Source: Bacteroidota bacterium | Lineage (GTDB): Bacteria; Bacteroidota; Bacteroidia; Flavobacteriales; Flavobacteriaceae | Length of the DNA stretch: 8,292 nt | Assembly (NCBI GenBank): GCA_018656255.1 | Contig: JABHYI010000146.1 | Location: forward strand, 1-8,292 | Reading direction: 5' to 3' | Shown: in pieces, positions 1 through 7,205 of the stretch | Position numbering within the stretch: position 1 is the first letter of the stretch | Layout: each line of letters begins with the position of its first letter | Notes under the pieces: generated by a model | The model's input: the letters and a program-made list of their open reading frames with translations, nothing else | Told to the model about the DNA's origin: nothing | Databases searched by the model: none | Made by a program: the position numbers and the translations under genes

Positions 1-474
1 AGAAGATTCCTGGCTGGACACAACAGAAGCAATAGGTCTTACCACCACTGTTTTTTGTTGTACATTAAGTTCTTCAAAGCTCAAAAACGCTTTACGCAAA
101 GCATCTTGGTAAGATTTTTTATACTCTTTTTGCTTGCTAGCACCCGGTTGAGATCTATATACTTCAATGCCTTTGCAGTCTTTTAAAACAACCAAGATCT
201 TAGTCCTTGTAAATCCAGAAATAGACTCTACATCTGCCCATAATCCATCACAATTATCTACACTAGGCAATTCGCTAAAGTAATAGGTGTTAAAACCATT
301 TTTAGTTAAATAATATTTAGCCATATCGTTTAATTGATACTGGTTGGCTTTAGATAAAAATTCAAATTCATCTGGCACAACCACAAAACTATAATCGCTC
401 AACCTCTTTTGGGCCAGAGAAAGATTGGAACATGTTACTATAATAACTAGGTTTAAAAAAAGGTGTTTCATCAT
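1..474 (-). CDS. Secreted conserved flavobacterial protein of unknown function, 3'-truncated by window edge
   Basis: The frame is open for 158 codons from an ATG at 474 to the left edge, so the C-terminus is missing. The product begins MMKHLFLNLVIIVTCSNLSLAQ, a signal peptide with probable cleavage after SLA, so it is exported. The mature part starts KRLSDYSFVVVPDEF and contains DNCDGLWADVE (about residues 80-90), KILVVLKDCKG (about 99-109) and YKKSYQDALRKAF (about 124-136). I recall similar proteins in other Flavobacteriaceae, always unnamed, and know no function. Two cysteines (in DNCDG and LKDCKG) could pair after export. The start overlaps the stop of the barrel gene by one base (TAATG), and a second ATG follows at once, so translation is probably coupled to that gene. 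The gene is certain; its role is unknown. Confidence 0.85.
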   Translation of the reverse strand, partial: MMKHLFLNLVIIVTCSNLSLAQKRLSDYSFVVVPDEFEFLSKANQYQLNDMAKYYLTKNGFNTYYFSELPSVDNCDGLWADVESISGFTRTKILVVLKDCKGIEVYRSQPGASKQKEYKKSYQDALRKAFLSFEELNVQQKTVVVRPIASVVSSQESS

Positions 475-1886
475 TAATGTAATATATAGTTTAATCCTAC
501 TTGTAAAGATACACTATTTGCCTTGGCAAGATTTGACATCTGTAGGAGGTTATCTGCTGCTAAAAACAAATTTACGCCTGCTATATTTAAAAACATCCCA
601 GCTCCAATATTTTTGGCAGAATAGCTGTCTAGAGTATAGGTTGTTTTTATGGAGAGAGTGTTGCCAAATCTTCTTGTGTAATACAATGTGCCAGCCATTT
701 GAAGTCCTCGAGGCCTAAATATACTATAGTATTGCACCCCTGCCTGGGAAACTCGCTTTTGTTTTGTGCCATTATTTTTACAGTTACACCCTCCATTATC
801 ACCAACAAATCTGCCAAAATCATAATGTAATGCAGCATTTATTTTTGTGGGCCGTAGCTGTGTATACCCTGTATTGAGTGTGTCAACAGGAATTTCTCGG
901 GTAATGTCATCTTCTAGATTATCATAATACGGTATGGTAGGTTCTCCATTTTCTAGTTCAGGAAAAATAAGTTCAATTCCATTTAGAGTATAATCTCCTT
1001 TGGCCTTGTAAAGTTCTGTGTCTTTGGTATGAAAAATAGCGCCAAGATCAAGCACAGATGCGGTTAAAGAAAGCTCGTTGTCAAACTGGTAAGTTATACC
1101 TGCATCTATACCAATGCCAAGATTACCGCCAAGTAACGCTCGGCCAAGTAATTTTTTACGTACTTGAGATGGTTCTAAACCATCTAATGATATAAATCCA
1201 GAGGTTTTTACCTCAACATCCAAATCTGTGACTGTGTGCTCATAAATATTAGCGCTACCCTCTCTAACTGTTGTTTTAAAGGCTCCTTTATTTCTTGTAC
1301 TACTTACGCTAATCAAACTAGAATATAGTTTAAGGCGAACTCCTGCAGTTAGTTTTTTTGAAACTTGTTTATTCACACCAAAATGATACACAGTTAACAA
1401 ATCTGCACGAGCACTTATATCGTTAAAATCATAGGCTTTCCCAATATATTCTCTATTACCCTCCAAGGCCAAAATTGCTATATCTTTAGGAAAATAGGCA
1501 ATGGCATCAAGTTCTTGATACATTCCGCCAGAGAAGTACATAGGCTCTAAACCCTTAGATAGCCAACCAAAGTTTAACACATCTAATTGCTGATTCACAG
1601 TAAAAAAATCTCGTGAGCTTAACTTAGAAATTGTATTTGAAATCTTGGTGTTGATCTCTACCCCATCATCAGCAAAGACATCAAATACAGAAACTCCAGA
1701 AGAACCAACATTTATATGAAATTGAGAAGCTAAAGGGATACCAGCATGAAACTGATTTGTAACCAAAGCACCTGGATTAAGCATAAGGGTTTGAGGGGTT
1801 ACCTCCCAATTATAGAGCAGTTGCTTGTTTTGAGAAACAGCAACGGATAGTCCTAAAGCTAAATAAATAAAAAGAAGTTTTTTCAT
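474..1886 (-). CDS. DUF5723-like outer-membrane beta-barrel protein
   Basis: The 470-residue product has a signal peptide (MKKLLFIYLALGLSVAVS, cleavage probably just before Q19 or N20). The rest is rich in alternating hydrophobic/polar strands and aromatic residues and ends in a strand, SLQVGLNYILH, as outer-membrane barrels do. The early LMLNPGALV segment (about 35-42) resembles the N-terminal NP(A/G) motif of flavobacterial DUF5723 and PorP/PorV-type barrels, and overall length and layout fit DUF5723. Function in this family is not established; a transport, adhesion or secretion-associated role is inference only. An unusual Cys-x-Cys (C367, C369) sits in a Gly/Asn/Lys-rich segment that looks like a surface loop. 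The gene starts 9 bases after the lipoprotein stop and overlaps the next gene by one base, so it is the middle gene of a three-gene envelope unit. Confidence 0.85.
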   Translation of the reverse strand: MKKLLFIYLALGLSVAVSQNKQLLYNWEVTPQTLMLNPGALVTNQFHAGIPLASQFHINVGSSGVSVFDVFADDGVEINTKISNTISKLSSRDFFTVNQQLDVLNFGWLSKGLEPMYFSGGMYQELDAIAYFPKDIAILALEGNREYIGKAYDFNDISARADLLTVYHFGVNKQVSKKLTAGVRLKLYSSLISVSSTRNKGAFKTTVREGSANIYEHTVTDLDVEVKTSGFISLDGLEPSQVRKKLLGRALLGGNLGIGIDAGITYQFDNELSLTASVLDLGAIFHTKDTELYKAKGDYTLNGIELIFPELENGEPTIPYYDNLEDDITREIPVDTLNTGYTQLRPTKINAALHYDFGRFVGDNGGCNCKNNGTKQKRVSQAGVQYYSIFRPRGLQMAGTLYYTRRFGNTLSIKTTYTLDSYSAKNIGAGMFLNIAGVNLFLAADNLLQMSNLAKANSVSLQVGLNYILH

Positions 1887-1895
1887 TACATTTTA

Positions 1896-2447
1896 TTATT
1901 GCTCTATTTGCAAATAATAGGTGGTTTTAGACTGCAAATTCAAAACTCCTGTTAAATCTTGAGATGAAGAAGGGATGGTTACTGTAACCAAAACCTTTTT
2001 TGCCTTAGTTAGCTCCTTAATTTGCAACTCATCTAAGGATTGCACAAAATAGCTCACAACTGGAGTGTTTTCACTTCCAGGAGCCACATTTGTTTGCATT
2101 AAATATCTAGACACATTGTCCTGACTCAAAAAATCAAAAGAGACGTTAAAGCCTCTTGAAATGCTGTTTGTAAACTTAAAAAAGAAATCTGCTCCTTTTA
2201 AAATGTCATTAATATCGCTTCCGCCAAGAAAATCTAAATCTGTGGTATCCTCCACAACCAAAACCTCTGTATTAGTTGCATTGTTATAGAAACTAGAGGC
2301 GTCCAAATTAAAATAAATTAAATCAAGTTCAATTTCTGGTGTTACAACAACATCGTTTGCTTGATCAAAATCGGTGCCATCAAAACAAGAAACAAACAGC
2401 AGCATACTAGTGAGTAAAAAAAATAGTTTGGTGATTTTAACATCCAT
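1896..2447 (-). CDS. Small acidic lipoprotein of unknown function
   Basis: The 183-residue product starts MDVKITKLFFLLTSMLLFVSC, a type II signal peptide with a lipobox (LFVS-C) and lipidated Cys at residue 21. The residues after the cysteine, FDGTDFDQ, are acidic, which loosely resembles the surface-export signals described for Bacteroidota lipoproteins, so display on the cell surface is possible. The mature domain (about 160 residues) is rich in beta-strand patterns, with VLVTVTIP near residues 152-159 and a C-terminal TTYYLQIEQ, suggesting a small beta-sandwich. I recognise no named domain. The barrel gene follows after only 9 bases, so the lipoprotein could be a partner or accessory of that barrel. 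It is the first gene of the unit, behind a 119-base spacer with a weak promoter candidate. Confidence 0.85.
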   Translation of the reverse strand: MDVKITKLFFLLTSMLLFVSCFDGTDFDQANDVVVTPEIELDLIYFNLDASSFYNNATNTEVLVVEDTTDLDFLGGSDINDILKGADFFFKFTNSISRGFNVSFDFLSQDNVSRYLMQTNVAPGSENTPVVSYFVQSLDELQIKELTKAKKVLVTVTIPSSSQDLTGVLNLQSKTTYYLQIEQ

Positions 2448-2509
2448 GGTAGCTGGGGTATATTAAATAAACGCTTTTCTTGTAAAAAAAGTCTTTAAAC
2501 GCAATTATA

Positions 2510-2537
2510 TAAAATTAATAAGAAATGAAAAACCCAA
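2510..2537 (-). promoter_or_regulatory. Weak Bacteroidota-type promoter candidate for the envelope operon
   Basis: Read on the minus strand there is TTG (2537-2535), 17 bases, then TAATTTTA (2517-2510), which matches the Bacteroidota -7 consensus TAnnTTTG except at the last base. It lies in the 119-base gap between the nucleotidase stop and the lipoprotein start, about 60 bases before the ATG. In such AT-rich DNA a one-mismatch match is weak evidence. A short stem (GTAAC, 4-base loop, GTTAC, 2540-2553) lies just upstream and is followed by GGGTTTTT, which could equally be a feeble terminator for the preceding gene. Confidence 0.3.
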
Positions 2538-2566
2538 CAGTAACTTAGGTTACATAAGGACATATT

Positions 2567-3256
2567 TTACAATAAATCCTTAATCTCTAATAAATAATCT
2601 ACAACTTTATATCCATTTTTGGGGATTTCCTTTCTATAGTTAAAAAATATAGTATCCATCCCTACACCCTCTGCACCGAGGATATCTGCATCAAAGGTGT
2701 CTCCAATCATAACACTAGATTGAGCAGAAGCTTTAGCCTTTGCTAGGGCAGTTGTAAATACCAAAGGGTTTGGTTTTTTAACACCTACCTCCTCAGAGCT
2801 TGTAATTGTGGCAAAAAAGGGAGCTAACTTACTTTTTTTAAGTTTAATAAACTGTACCTGAGAAAACCCGTTAGTAATAATGTGTAGAGTATATTTTTCT
2901 TTTAAATACCCAAGAAGCTCAAAGGTCCCATCAAACAAATAATTATTATTGGGCAACTCTTCGATATATGCTTCACTCATACCATCAATGATGTGCATAT
3001 CATAGGTTACTCCTAGTTTACTAAAACTATCGATGAGTCTCCCTCTGCGCAGTTGCGTTTTGGTAACACGCTCTTCTCTAAACTCTCGCCAATAGTTGAA
3101 GTTTATAGGTTCATATACTTTTAAAAATGAAGCTAGAGGAACACCAACAGAAAATCTCTGAAATACACGGTCAAGGGCCAGTGCAGAATTTCTATCAAAA
3201 TCCCAAAGGGTGTGGTCTAAATCAAAAAAGACATCGGTTATTGTTGGTTTTATCAT
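2567..3256 (-). CDS. yjjG: YjjG/YfnB-family HAD nucleotidase (noncanonical pyrimidine nucleotidase)
   Basis: This is a 229-residue cytoplasmic HAD-superfamily phosphatase, close to the usual YjjG length. All HAD motifs are visible: motif I FFDLDHTLWDFD with nucleophile D12 and D14; motif II IITNG with T128; motif III in GVKKPNP with the lysine at 160/161; motif IV GDTFDADILG with D186 and D191. A helical cap lies between motifs I and II. The sequence DLDHTLWDF is characteristic of the TIGR02254 YjjG/YfnB group, whose members hydrolyse nucleoside monophosphates, including noncanonical pyrimidine nucleotides, and may cleanse the pool. The exact substrate cannot be read from sequence. Its ATG overlaps the TGA of the deacetylase-like gene upstream (ATGA), so the two are translationally coupled. 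No Shine-Dalgarno sequence is seen. Confidence 0.9.
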   Translation of the reverse strand: MIKPTITDVFFDLDHTLWDFDRNSALALDRVFQRFSVGVPLASFLKVYEPINFNYWREFREERVTKTQLRRGRLIDSFSKLGVTYDMHIIDGMSEAYIEELPNNNYLFDGTFELLGYLKEKYTLHIITNGFSQVQFIKLKKSKLAPFFATITSSEEVGVKKPNPLVFTTALAKAKASAQSSVMIGDTFDADILGAEGVGMDTIFFNYRKEIPKNGYKVVDYLLEIKDLL

Positions 3257-4539
3257 GAGATTAAAGTTTCAGAAAAAAGAGAACGCCATAGTTTATTGTT
3301 GGGATCTGCAGAAAAATCTTTGTTTGAAAACAGCACAGAAAAGGTACCGTTAACGCTTTGTACTTTACCAAACATCTGAGCAATTTTTAAGGCAGTATCC
3401 TTAGGGCTTAATTTCAAAAACCCTTGCGTAGTACAAGCAATGGGCTGTATGGCCAGGGGAGTGATGATTTCGTAATCTAAGTCATAGAACAAAAAAGGAG
3501 TGCAGGTTCCTGCTCTAAAGCCAGGTTGGTTTTCATACACCATGGTATAATCTTTGTTTATTTCTAGCGCAACTAGATTTCTATAAATTTCTGGAAGGCC
3601 AATAAGTAAATTACTGTTTTGACTGCTTTGAATTGTTCTATTTATAATATGTTCAAGTGTTGTTTTTTCGGTTTTTAGAAAATCTGGATTTGTTAATGCT
3701 CTTAGAGAAACTAGAAGCCCTACTTCTTTGTAGTCTGCGACATACTTAATAAGCATCTTAAACTTTTGCTTCTGGGTATTTATAGTCTCGTGAAAAGCAA
3801 CCGCTTCTCCCAATAAAAAAAATACAGTAAGTTTCATACTGCTTTTTTTGGTTACATCTAGTATCCACTTATAGCTGTCGTAGGGGTCTTTTTCTAAGCC
3901 AATAACAACTTTACAGCGAAGTATAAACTGTTTTAATCTAAGTCTAAAAAGATCTGAAGCAAAACCAATAAAGGATCTAAATATCCCTTTATTTAGAAAA
4001 GCATATGCAACTTGTGCATTTATCAAACTGTGCACCGTAGTTTGTTTTTTTGGAAATAACAACTGCGGAAATGTTTGTTGTAACAAAACCTTTAGCTTGT
4101 AGCTCCAGATATCAATCACTGGGCTTTCTAGAAAGTTGTATTTAAAGCCCAAACTCTCTGATGCAGAAAATCTTCCTAAATGATCTTTTACATGAGGTAA
4201 ATACTCTTCATACCTACTAAGCAAATAAAACGCAGCCGAGAAAATATCAAAAGGTATGGCGCTTTTATCACTAACTGCAAAGAAACACTTGGTTGCTTCC
4301 CAGTCTCGCACATTAATATCTACACTTTCAATACCCTGTTGGGTAAGTAGTCCATGACTTTGAAAAAAAAGTTCATTACCCAGGGGCTGTTTTCCATAGG
4401 AGGCCTTTGGACCTTTATGAGCTAAAAACGACTCAATTTCGGCGGTAAAACCAACTTTGACACCCAAAATACGGGTACAAATATGTTTAAATACATACGA
4501 AATTCTTGGGGTGATTTGTTTGGTGAAAATAAGTAGCAT
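3253..4539 (-). CDS. DUF7033/polysaccharide-deacetylase-like protein, probably catalytically inactive
   Basis: The 428-residue product has no signal peptide. The N-terminal part (about 1-150) carries conserved-looking blocks such as FDIFSAAFYLLSRYEEYLP (98-115) and VIDIWSYKL (141-149), typical of the DUF7033 domain that precedes NodB-like domains in Bacteroidota. The C-terminal part (about 168-425) follows a NodB/polysaccharide-deacetylase layout: DPYDSYKWILD (218-228), VFFLLGE (239-245), and YTMVYENQPGFRAGTCTPFLFYDL (331-354). Positions expected to hold metal ligands or catalytic residues are changed: the motif-1 region reads SLINAQVAYAF (171-181) instead of a D-x-D type motif, the motif-2 region reads LLVSLRAL (275-282) with no H-x3-H, and the late LxHN-type site reads LFSN (403-406). 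It may be a pseudo-enzyme or binding protein. It overlaps the nucleotidase gene by four bases (ATGA). The family assignment is fairly secure; lack of activity is inferred. Confidence 0.75.
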   Translation of the reverse strand: MLLIFTKQITPRISYVFKHICTRILGVKVGFTAEIESFLAHKGPKASYGKQPLGNELFFQSHGLLTQQGIESVDINVRDWEATKCFFAVSDKSAIPFDIFSAAFYLLSRYEEYLPHVKDHLGRFSASESLGFKYNFLESPVIDIWSYKLKVLLQQTFPQLLFPKKQTTVHSLINAQVAYAFLNKGIFRSFIGFASDLFRLRLKQFILRCKVVIGLEKDPYDSYKWILDVTKKSSMKLTVFFLLGEAVAFHETINTQKQKFKMLIKYVADYKEVGLLVSLRALTNPDFLKTEKTTLEHIINRTIQSSQNSNLLIGLPEIYRNLVALEINKDYTMVYENQPGFRAGTCTPFLFYDLDYEIITPLAIQPIACTTQGFLKLSPKDTALKIAQMFGKVQSVNGTFSVLFSNKDFSADPNNKLWRSLFSETLIS

Positions 4540-4559
4540 ATAGAAATATAACCTAAAAA

Positions 4560-4596
4560 GTATACCAGTATCTATACCGTATACAATTCAAATATA
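4560..4596 (-). promoter_or_regulatory. Leader with perfect -7 box and paired GTATAC palindromes
   Basis: In the 72-base gap before the deacetylase-like gene, the minus strand reads TATATTTG (4596-4589), an exact match to the Bacteroidota -7 consensus TAnnTTTG. No TTG lies 17-20 bases upstream, so only half of a promoter is present. Immediately downstream are two GTATAC palindromes (4560-4565 and 4579-4584) separated by 13 bases, that is 19 bases centre to centre or nearly two helical turns, within which TATACC also recurs. This spacing would suit a dimeric regulator, but chance in AT-rich DNA is a real alternative. Confidence 0.3.
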
Positions 4597-4611
4597 GGAT
4601 AATTTGGTTTG

Positions 4612-5772
4612 TTATTTTTTGATTTTAAAATAAAAGGTACTCCCCTCTCCAAATTGAGATTCTACCCATATAACACCCTCATGAAGTTTAACAATTTTCT
4701 CGGCATGTGCAAGACCAACCCCGCTTCCCTCCTGCTTTTGCTGAGTAGGTACACGAGAAAAAATAGTAAAAAGATCTTCTATATCCTCTTGCTTAATTCC
4801 AATACCATTATCTGCAACAGAAAAAACCCAAAAATCTTCTTCCTCTTTTGCGGCAATAGTAATAATGGGAGCAACCTGTTTTTTAGCATATTTAAGGGCG
4901 TTACTCAATAAGTTTTGAAACAATAAACGCAACTCTACCTTATAGCCCTTTATTTTAGGTAATTTTTCAGAAATGATAGTTGCATTGGTTTCTTGAATTC
5001 GCTTCTTAAGGTCATACTTTGCAACCTCAAGCTGCTCTTGCACGTCTACCTTTGTTATTTTTAAATCTCTACCTATGCGGCTATGTTCTAATAAGCCTTT
5101 TATTTGCTCTGCCATTCTTCCTGAGGCTTCATGAATATACCCAATATACTCTTTGCCCTTTGGAGAAAGTTCATCTGTAAATTTTTGCATCAAAAAATCA
5201 CTACTAAACCTAATTGTAGCCAAAGGCTCCTGCAAGTCATGAGAACAAATAGATACAAACTGCTCAAGATCTTTATTGACTCTTTCTAAATCTTCTTTTT
5301 TGTTTTTAGCCTTGCGTTGTGCTTTTTTAATTTCTGAAATATCCACCAGTGTGAATATTGATTTTACAACGATACCCGCCTTGTTATAAATTGCTCTTGA
5401 ATTTAAAATTGCTTGAATTCTCTTCCCTTTTTTTGTCTTTAAAGTAACTTCTTCACTAGAGATAGCACCTTTGTTTAAAAATGCATCTAAAAGCGTAACA
5501 ATTTTAACGCTCGATTTCTCTGTAAATATTTTTGAAACATGAGTGCCAAGAATTGCTTTTTTATTTTTGTGTCCAAGATTAGACACAAGCATACTATTAC
5601 AATTAACAATATATCCTGTTAATGGGTTTATTGTGGCATGCATAACGGGGTTATCATCATACAAAAAACCAAAATTAGTTTCACTAATTCGCAGCTTTTC
5701 TTGCAAGCTAGCTATCTCTTTCTCTAGCTTACCGATGTAACCTGACTCTTGGTGTGATGATTCTTTACTCAA
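4612..5772 (-). CDS. Cytoplasmic PAS-domain sensor histidine kinase, orphan, TTG start
   Basis: The 386-residue product has no membrane segment. Order of parts: a short coiled coil (about 12-32), a PAS domain (about 33-150, with GTHVSKIF and the C-terminal TLVDISEIKKAQ), a helical linker (150-170), a HisKA dimerisation domain with the phospho-acceptor H178 in ICSHDLQEP, and a HATPase domain with N-box FQNLLSNALKYAK (N287, N291), G1 DNGIGI (321-326), F-box region IFSRV and G2 GSGVGL (349-354). The HDLQEP form of the H-box is that of the bacteriophytochrome/Cph1-like kinases. All catalytic residues are present, so it should autophosphorylate. No response regulator is in the window. The start appears to be TTG at 5772: no in-frame ATG lies between the upstream in-frame TAG and M45, which is already inside the PAS domain. 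It follows mpl by 49 bases and may share its transcript. The signal sensed is unknown. Confidence 0.9.
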   Translation of the reverse strand: MSKESSHQESGYIGKLEKEIASLQEKLRISETNFGFLYDDNPVMHATINPLTGYIVNCNSMLVSNLGHKNKKAILGTHVSKIFTEKSSVKIVTLLDAFLNKGAISSEEVTLKTKKGKRIQAILNSRAIYNKAGIVVKSIFTLVDISEIKKAQRKAKNKKEDLERVNKDLEQFVSICSHDLQEPLATIRFSSDFLMQKFTDELSPKGKEYIGYIHEASGRMAEQIKGLLEHSRIGRDLKITKVDVQEQLEVAKYDLKKRIQETNATIISEKLPKIKGYKVELRLLFQNLLSNALKYAKKQVAPIITIAAKEEEDFWVFSVADNGIGIKQEDIEDLFTIFSRVPTQQKQEGSGVGLAHAEKIVKLHEGVIWVESQFGEGSTFYFKIKK

Positions 5773-5799
5773 TTTTATATAGTTAATGTGACAAACTCT

Positions 5800-5814
5800 T
5801 GTAAGGACTTTACA
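5800..5814. promoter_or_regulatory. TGTAA-N5-TTACA dyad between mpl and the kinase gene
   Basis: A perfect inverted repeat with 5-base arms (TGTAA, ggact, TTACA) sits in the 49-base gap just after the mpl stop and 28 bases before the kinase TTG. It could be an operator or a weak RNA hairpin; there is no following T-run, so it is not an intrinsic terminator. Such short dyads occur by chance in AT-rich DNA. Confidence 0.2.
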
Positions 5815-5821
5815 TCCCTAT

Positions 5822-7177
5822 TTATTTTAAAATTTCTTTGACTTTCTCAAAATCTAAACCGCCATAATTTCCACTACTCATAAGCAGTAAAGAGGTGTCA
5901 GTAAAATCTTGCTCAAATAAATAGTCTTGAAAGGCAGCTGGATCTGTAAAGACAACTAGGTCTTCTCTTTGAAAAGCCTTTAAAATTTGAGTGCTAGAAA
6001 CTGCATCTAACTTTTTTATTTTTACTGCATTTGGAGAATAAAACACAACCGCTTTATCTGCATCATTAAGGGTGCCTTTATATTCAGAGAGAAATTCTGG
6101 ATTTAAACTACTATACGTATGCAACTCCAAACATGCCAACAAACGACGCTCAGGGTACTGGCTTTTTAAGGCTTGTGTGGTTGCCCTTACCTTACTTGGC
6201 GAATGCGCAAAATCTTTATAAGCAATACTTGTAGGGCCTTGTCCAATTTTCTCTAAACGTTTACTTGCACCTTTAAATGTTGCAATAGCCTCATAGAAAT
6301 CTTCTTGTTGCACTCCCATAAGTTGGCAAATCCAACGAGCACCCTCCAGGTTATTTAAATTATGTTTTCCAAAGACTTCGATAGGCATTGGCCCATCCTC
6401 TGTATCTAAAAGTGTATCGCCATTTTCAACACTAAATCGTGGTGTTTGGTAGGGATATTTTTTAATTTGATTTTGGGTAGCCTCCACTACCTGTTTAACC
6501 TCTATATCTTCTTGATTATACACTATGGCTCCACCATGAGTGATCTGAGAAAGAAAAACACGAAATTGCTCCACATAATTGTCAAAGGTTGGAAATACGT
6601 TGATGTGATCCCAGGCAATACCGCTCAACAAAGCAATGTTAGGTTTGTAAAGATGGAATTTTGGCCGTCTATCTAGGGCAGATGACAAATACTCATCTCC
6701 TTCTAGTACAATAAAATCATTCTCCTTTGTAAGATGTACCATGGTATCAAAACCCTCTAATTGCGCCCCTACCATGTAATCTACTTCTTTATCATGATAA
6801 TGCATTACATGCAAAATCATAGAAGTTATGGTTGTTTTACCATGAGATCCTCCAATAACAACGCGGGTTTTATTTTTGGACTGCTCATATAAAAACTCTG
6901 GATAACTGTAAATGGTAAGCCCTAACGCTTTAGCGCGAAGCAGCTCGATGTTATCTTGTTTGGCATGCATACCCAAGATAACCGCATCAATATCTGATGT
7001 GATGTTGTCTTCAAACCAACCATACTGCTTGGGCAGTAACCCTTTGGCTGCCAATCTTGACTTGGAAGGATCAAAAATCTCGTCATCGCTACCCGTGACC
7101 TGTTCTCCTTTATTGTGTAATGCTATGGCTAAATTATGCATGGCACTGCCGCCAATGGCTATGAAATGGATTCTCAT
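5822..7177 (-). CDS. mpl: UDP-N-acetylmuramate:tripeptide ligase (murein peptide recycling Mur ligase)
   Basis: The 451-residue cytoplasmic Mur ligase is close to the ~457 residues of E. coli Mpl. Visible parts: an N-terminal MurC-type nucleotide-sugar fold IHFIAIGGSAMHNLA (3-17), the ATP P-loop GGSHGKTT (109-116), EGDEY (159-163) with the metal-binding glutamate, WDHINVFPT (189-197), GKHNLNN (270-276), FKGASKRLE (301-309) and DFAHSPSKV (322-330) of the C-terminal domain. The MHN and GDEY signatures and FKG.KRLE fit Mpl rather than biosynthetic MurC. Mpl attaches the recycled peptide L-Ala-gamma-D-Glu-meso-DAP to UDP-MurNAc, returning wall turnover peptides to peptidoglycan synthesis. Where E. 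coli Mpl has, as I recall, AHHP, this protein has AHSP, which I believe is common in Bacteroidota. It has its own good promoter upstream and is probably the first gene of the run that includes the kinase. Confidence 0.88.
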   Translation of the reverse strand: MRIHFIAIGGSAMHNLAIALHNKGEQVTGSDDEIFDPSKSRLAAKGLLPKQYGWFEDNITSDIDAVILGMHAKQDNIELLRAKALGLTIYSYPEFLYEQSKNKTRVVIGGSHGKTTITSMILHVMHYHDKEVDYMVGAQLEGFDTMVHLTKENDFIVLEGDEYLSSALDRRPKFHLYKPNIALLSGIAWDHINVFPTFDNYVEQFRVFLSQITHGGAIVYNQEDIEVKQVVEATQNQIKKYPYQTPRFSVENGDTLLDTEDGPMPIEVFGKHNLNNLEGARWICQLMGVQQEDFYEAIATFKGASKRLEKIGQGPTSIAYKDFAHSPSKVRATTQALKSQYPERRLLACLELHTYSSLNPEFLSEYKGTLNDADKAVVFYSPNAVKIKKLDAVSSTQILKAFQREDLVVFTDPAAFQDYLFEQDFTDTSLLLMSSGNYGGLDFEKVKEILK

Positions 7178-7205
7178 CTAAATTGAAAAATTTATATCGT
7201 TGTCT

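Noticed and set aside
425..718. A 97-codon plus-strand frame across the barrel/secreted protein junction
   Set aside because: It overlaps two convincing exported-protein genes on the other strand and has no protein-like features.
647..838. A 63-codon minus-strand frame inside the barrel gene
   Set aside because: It is an out-of-frame shadow of the barrel coding sequence.
4609..4911. A 100-codon plus-strand frame opposite the histidine kinase
   Set aside because: It is fully antisense to a well-supported kinase domain, and its product is a low-complexity Leu/Asn/Lys string without recognisable motifs.
6912..7181. An 89-codon plus-strand frame opposite the start of mpl
   Set aside because: It is antisense to the conserved nucleotide-binding domain of mpl and reads as a compositional shadow.
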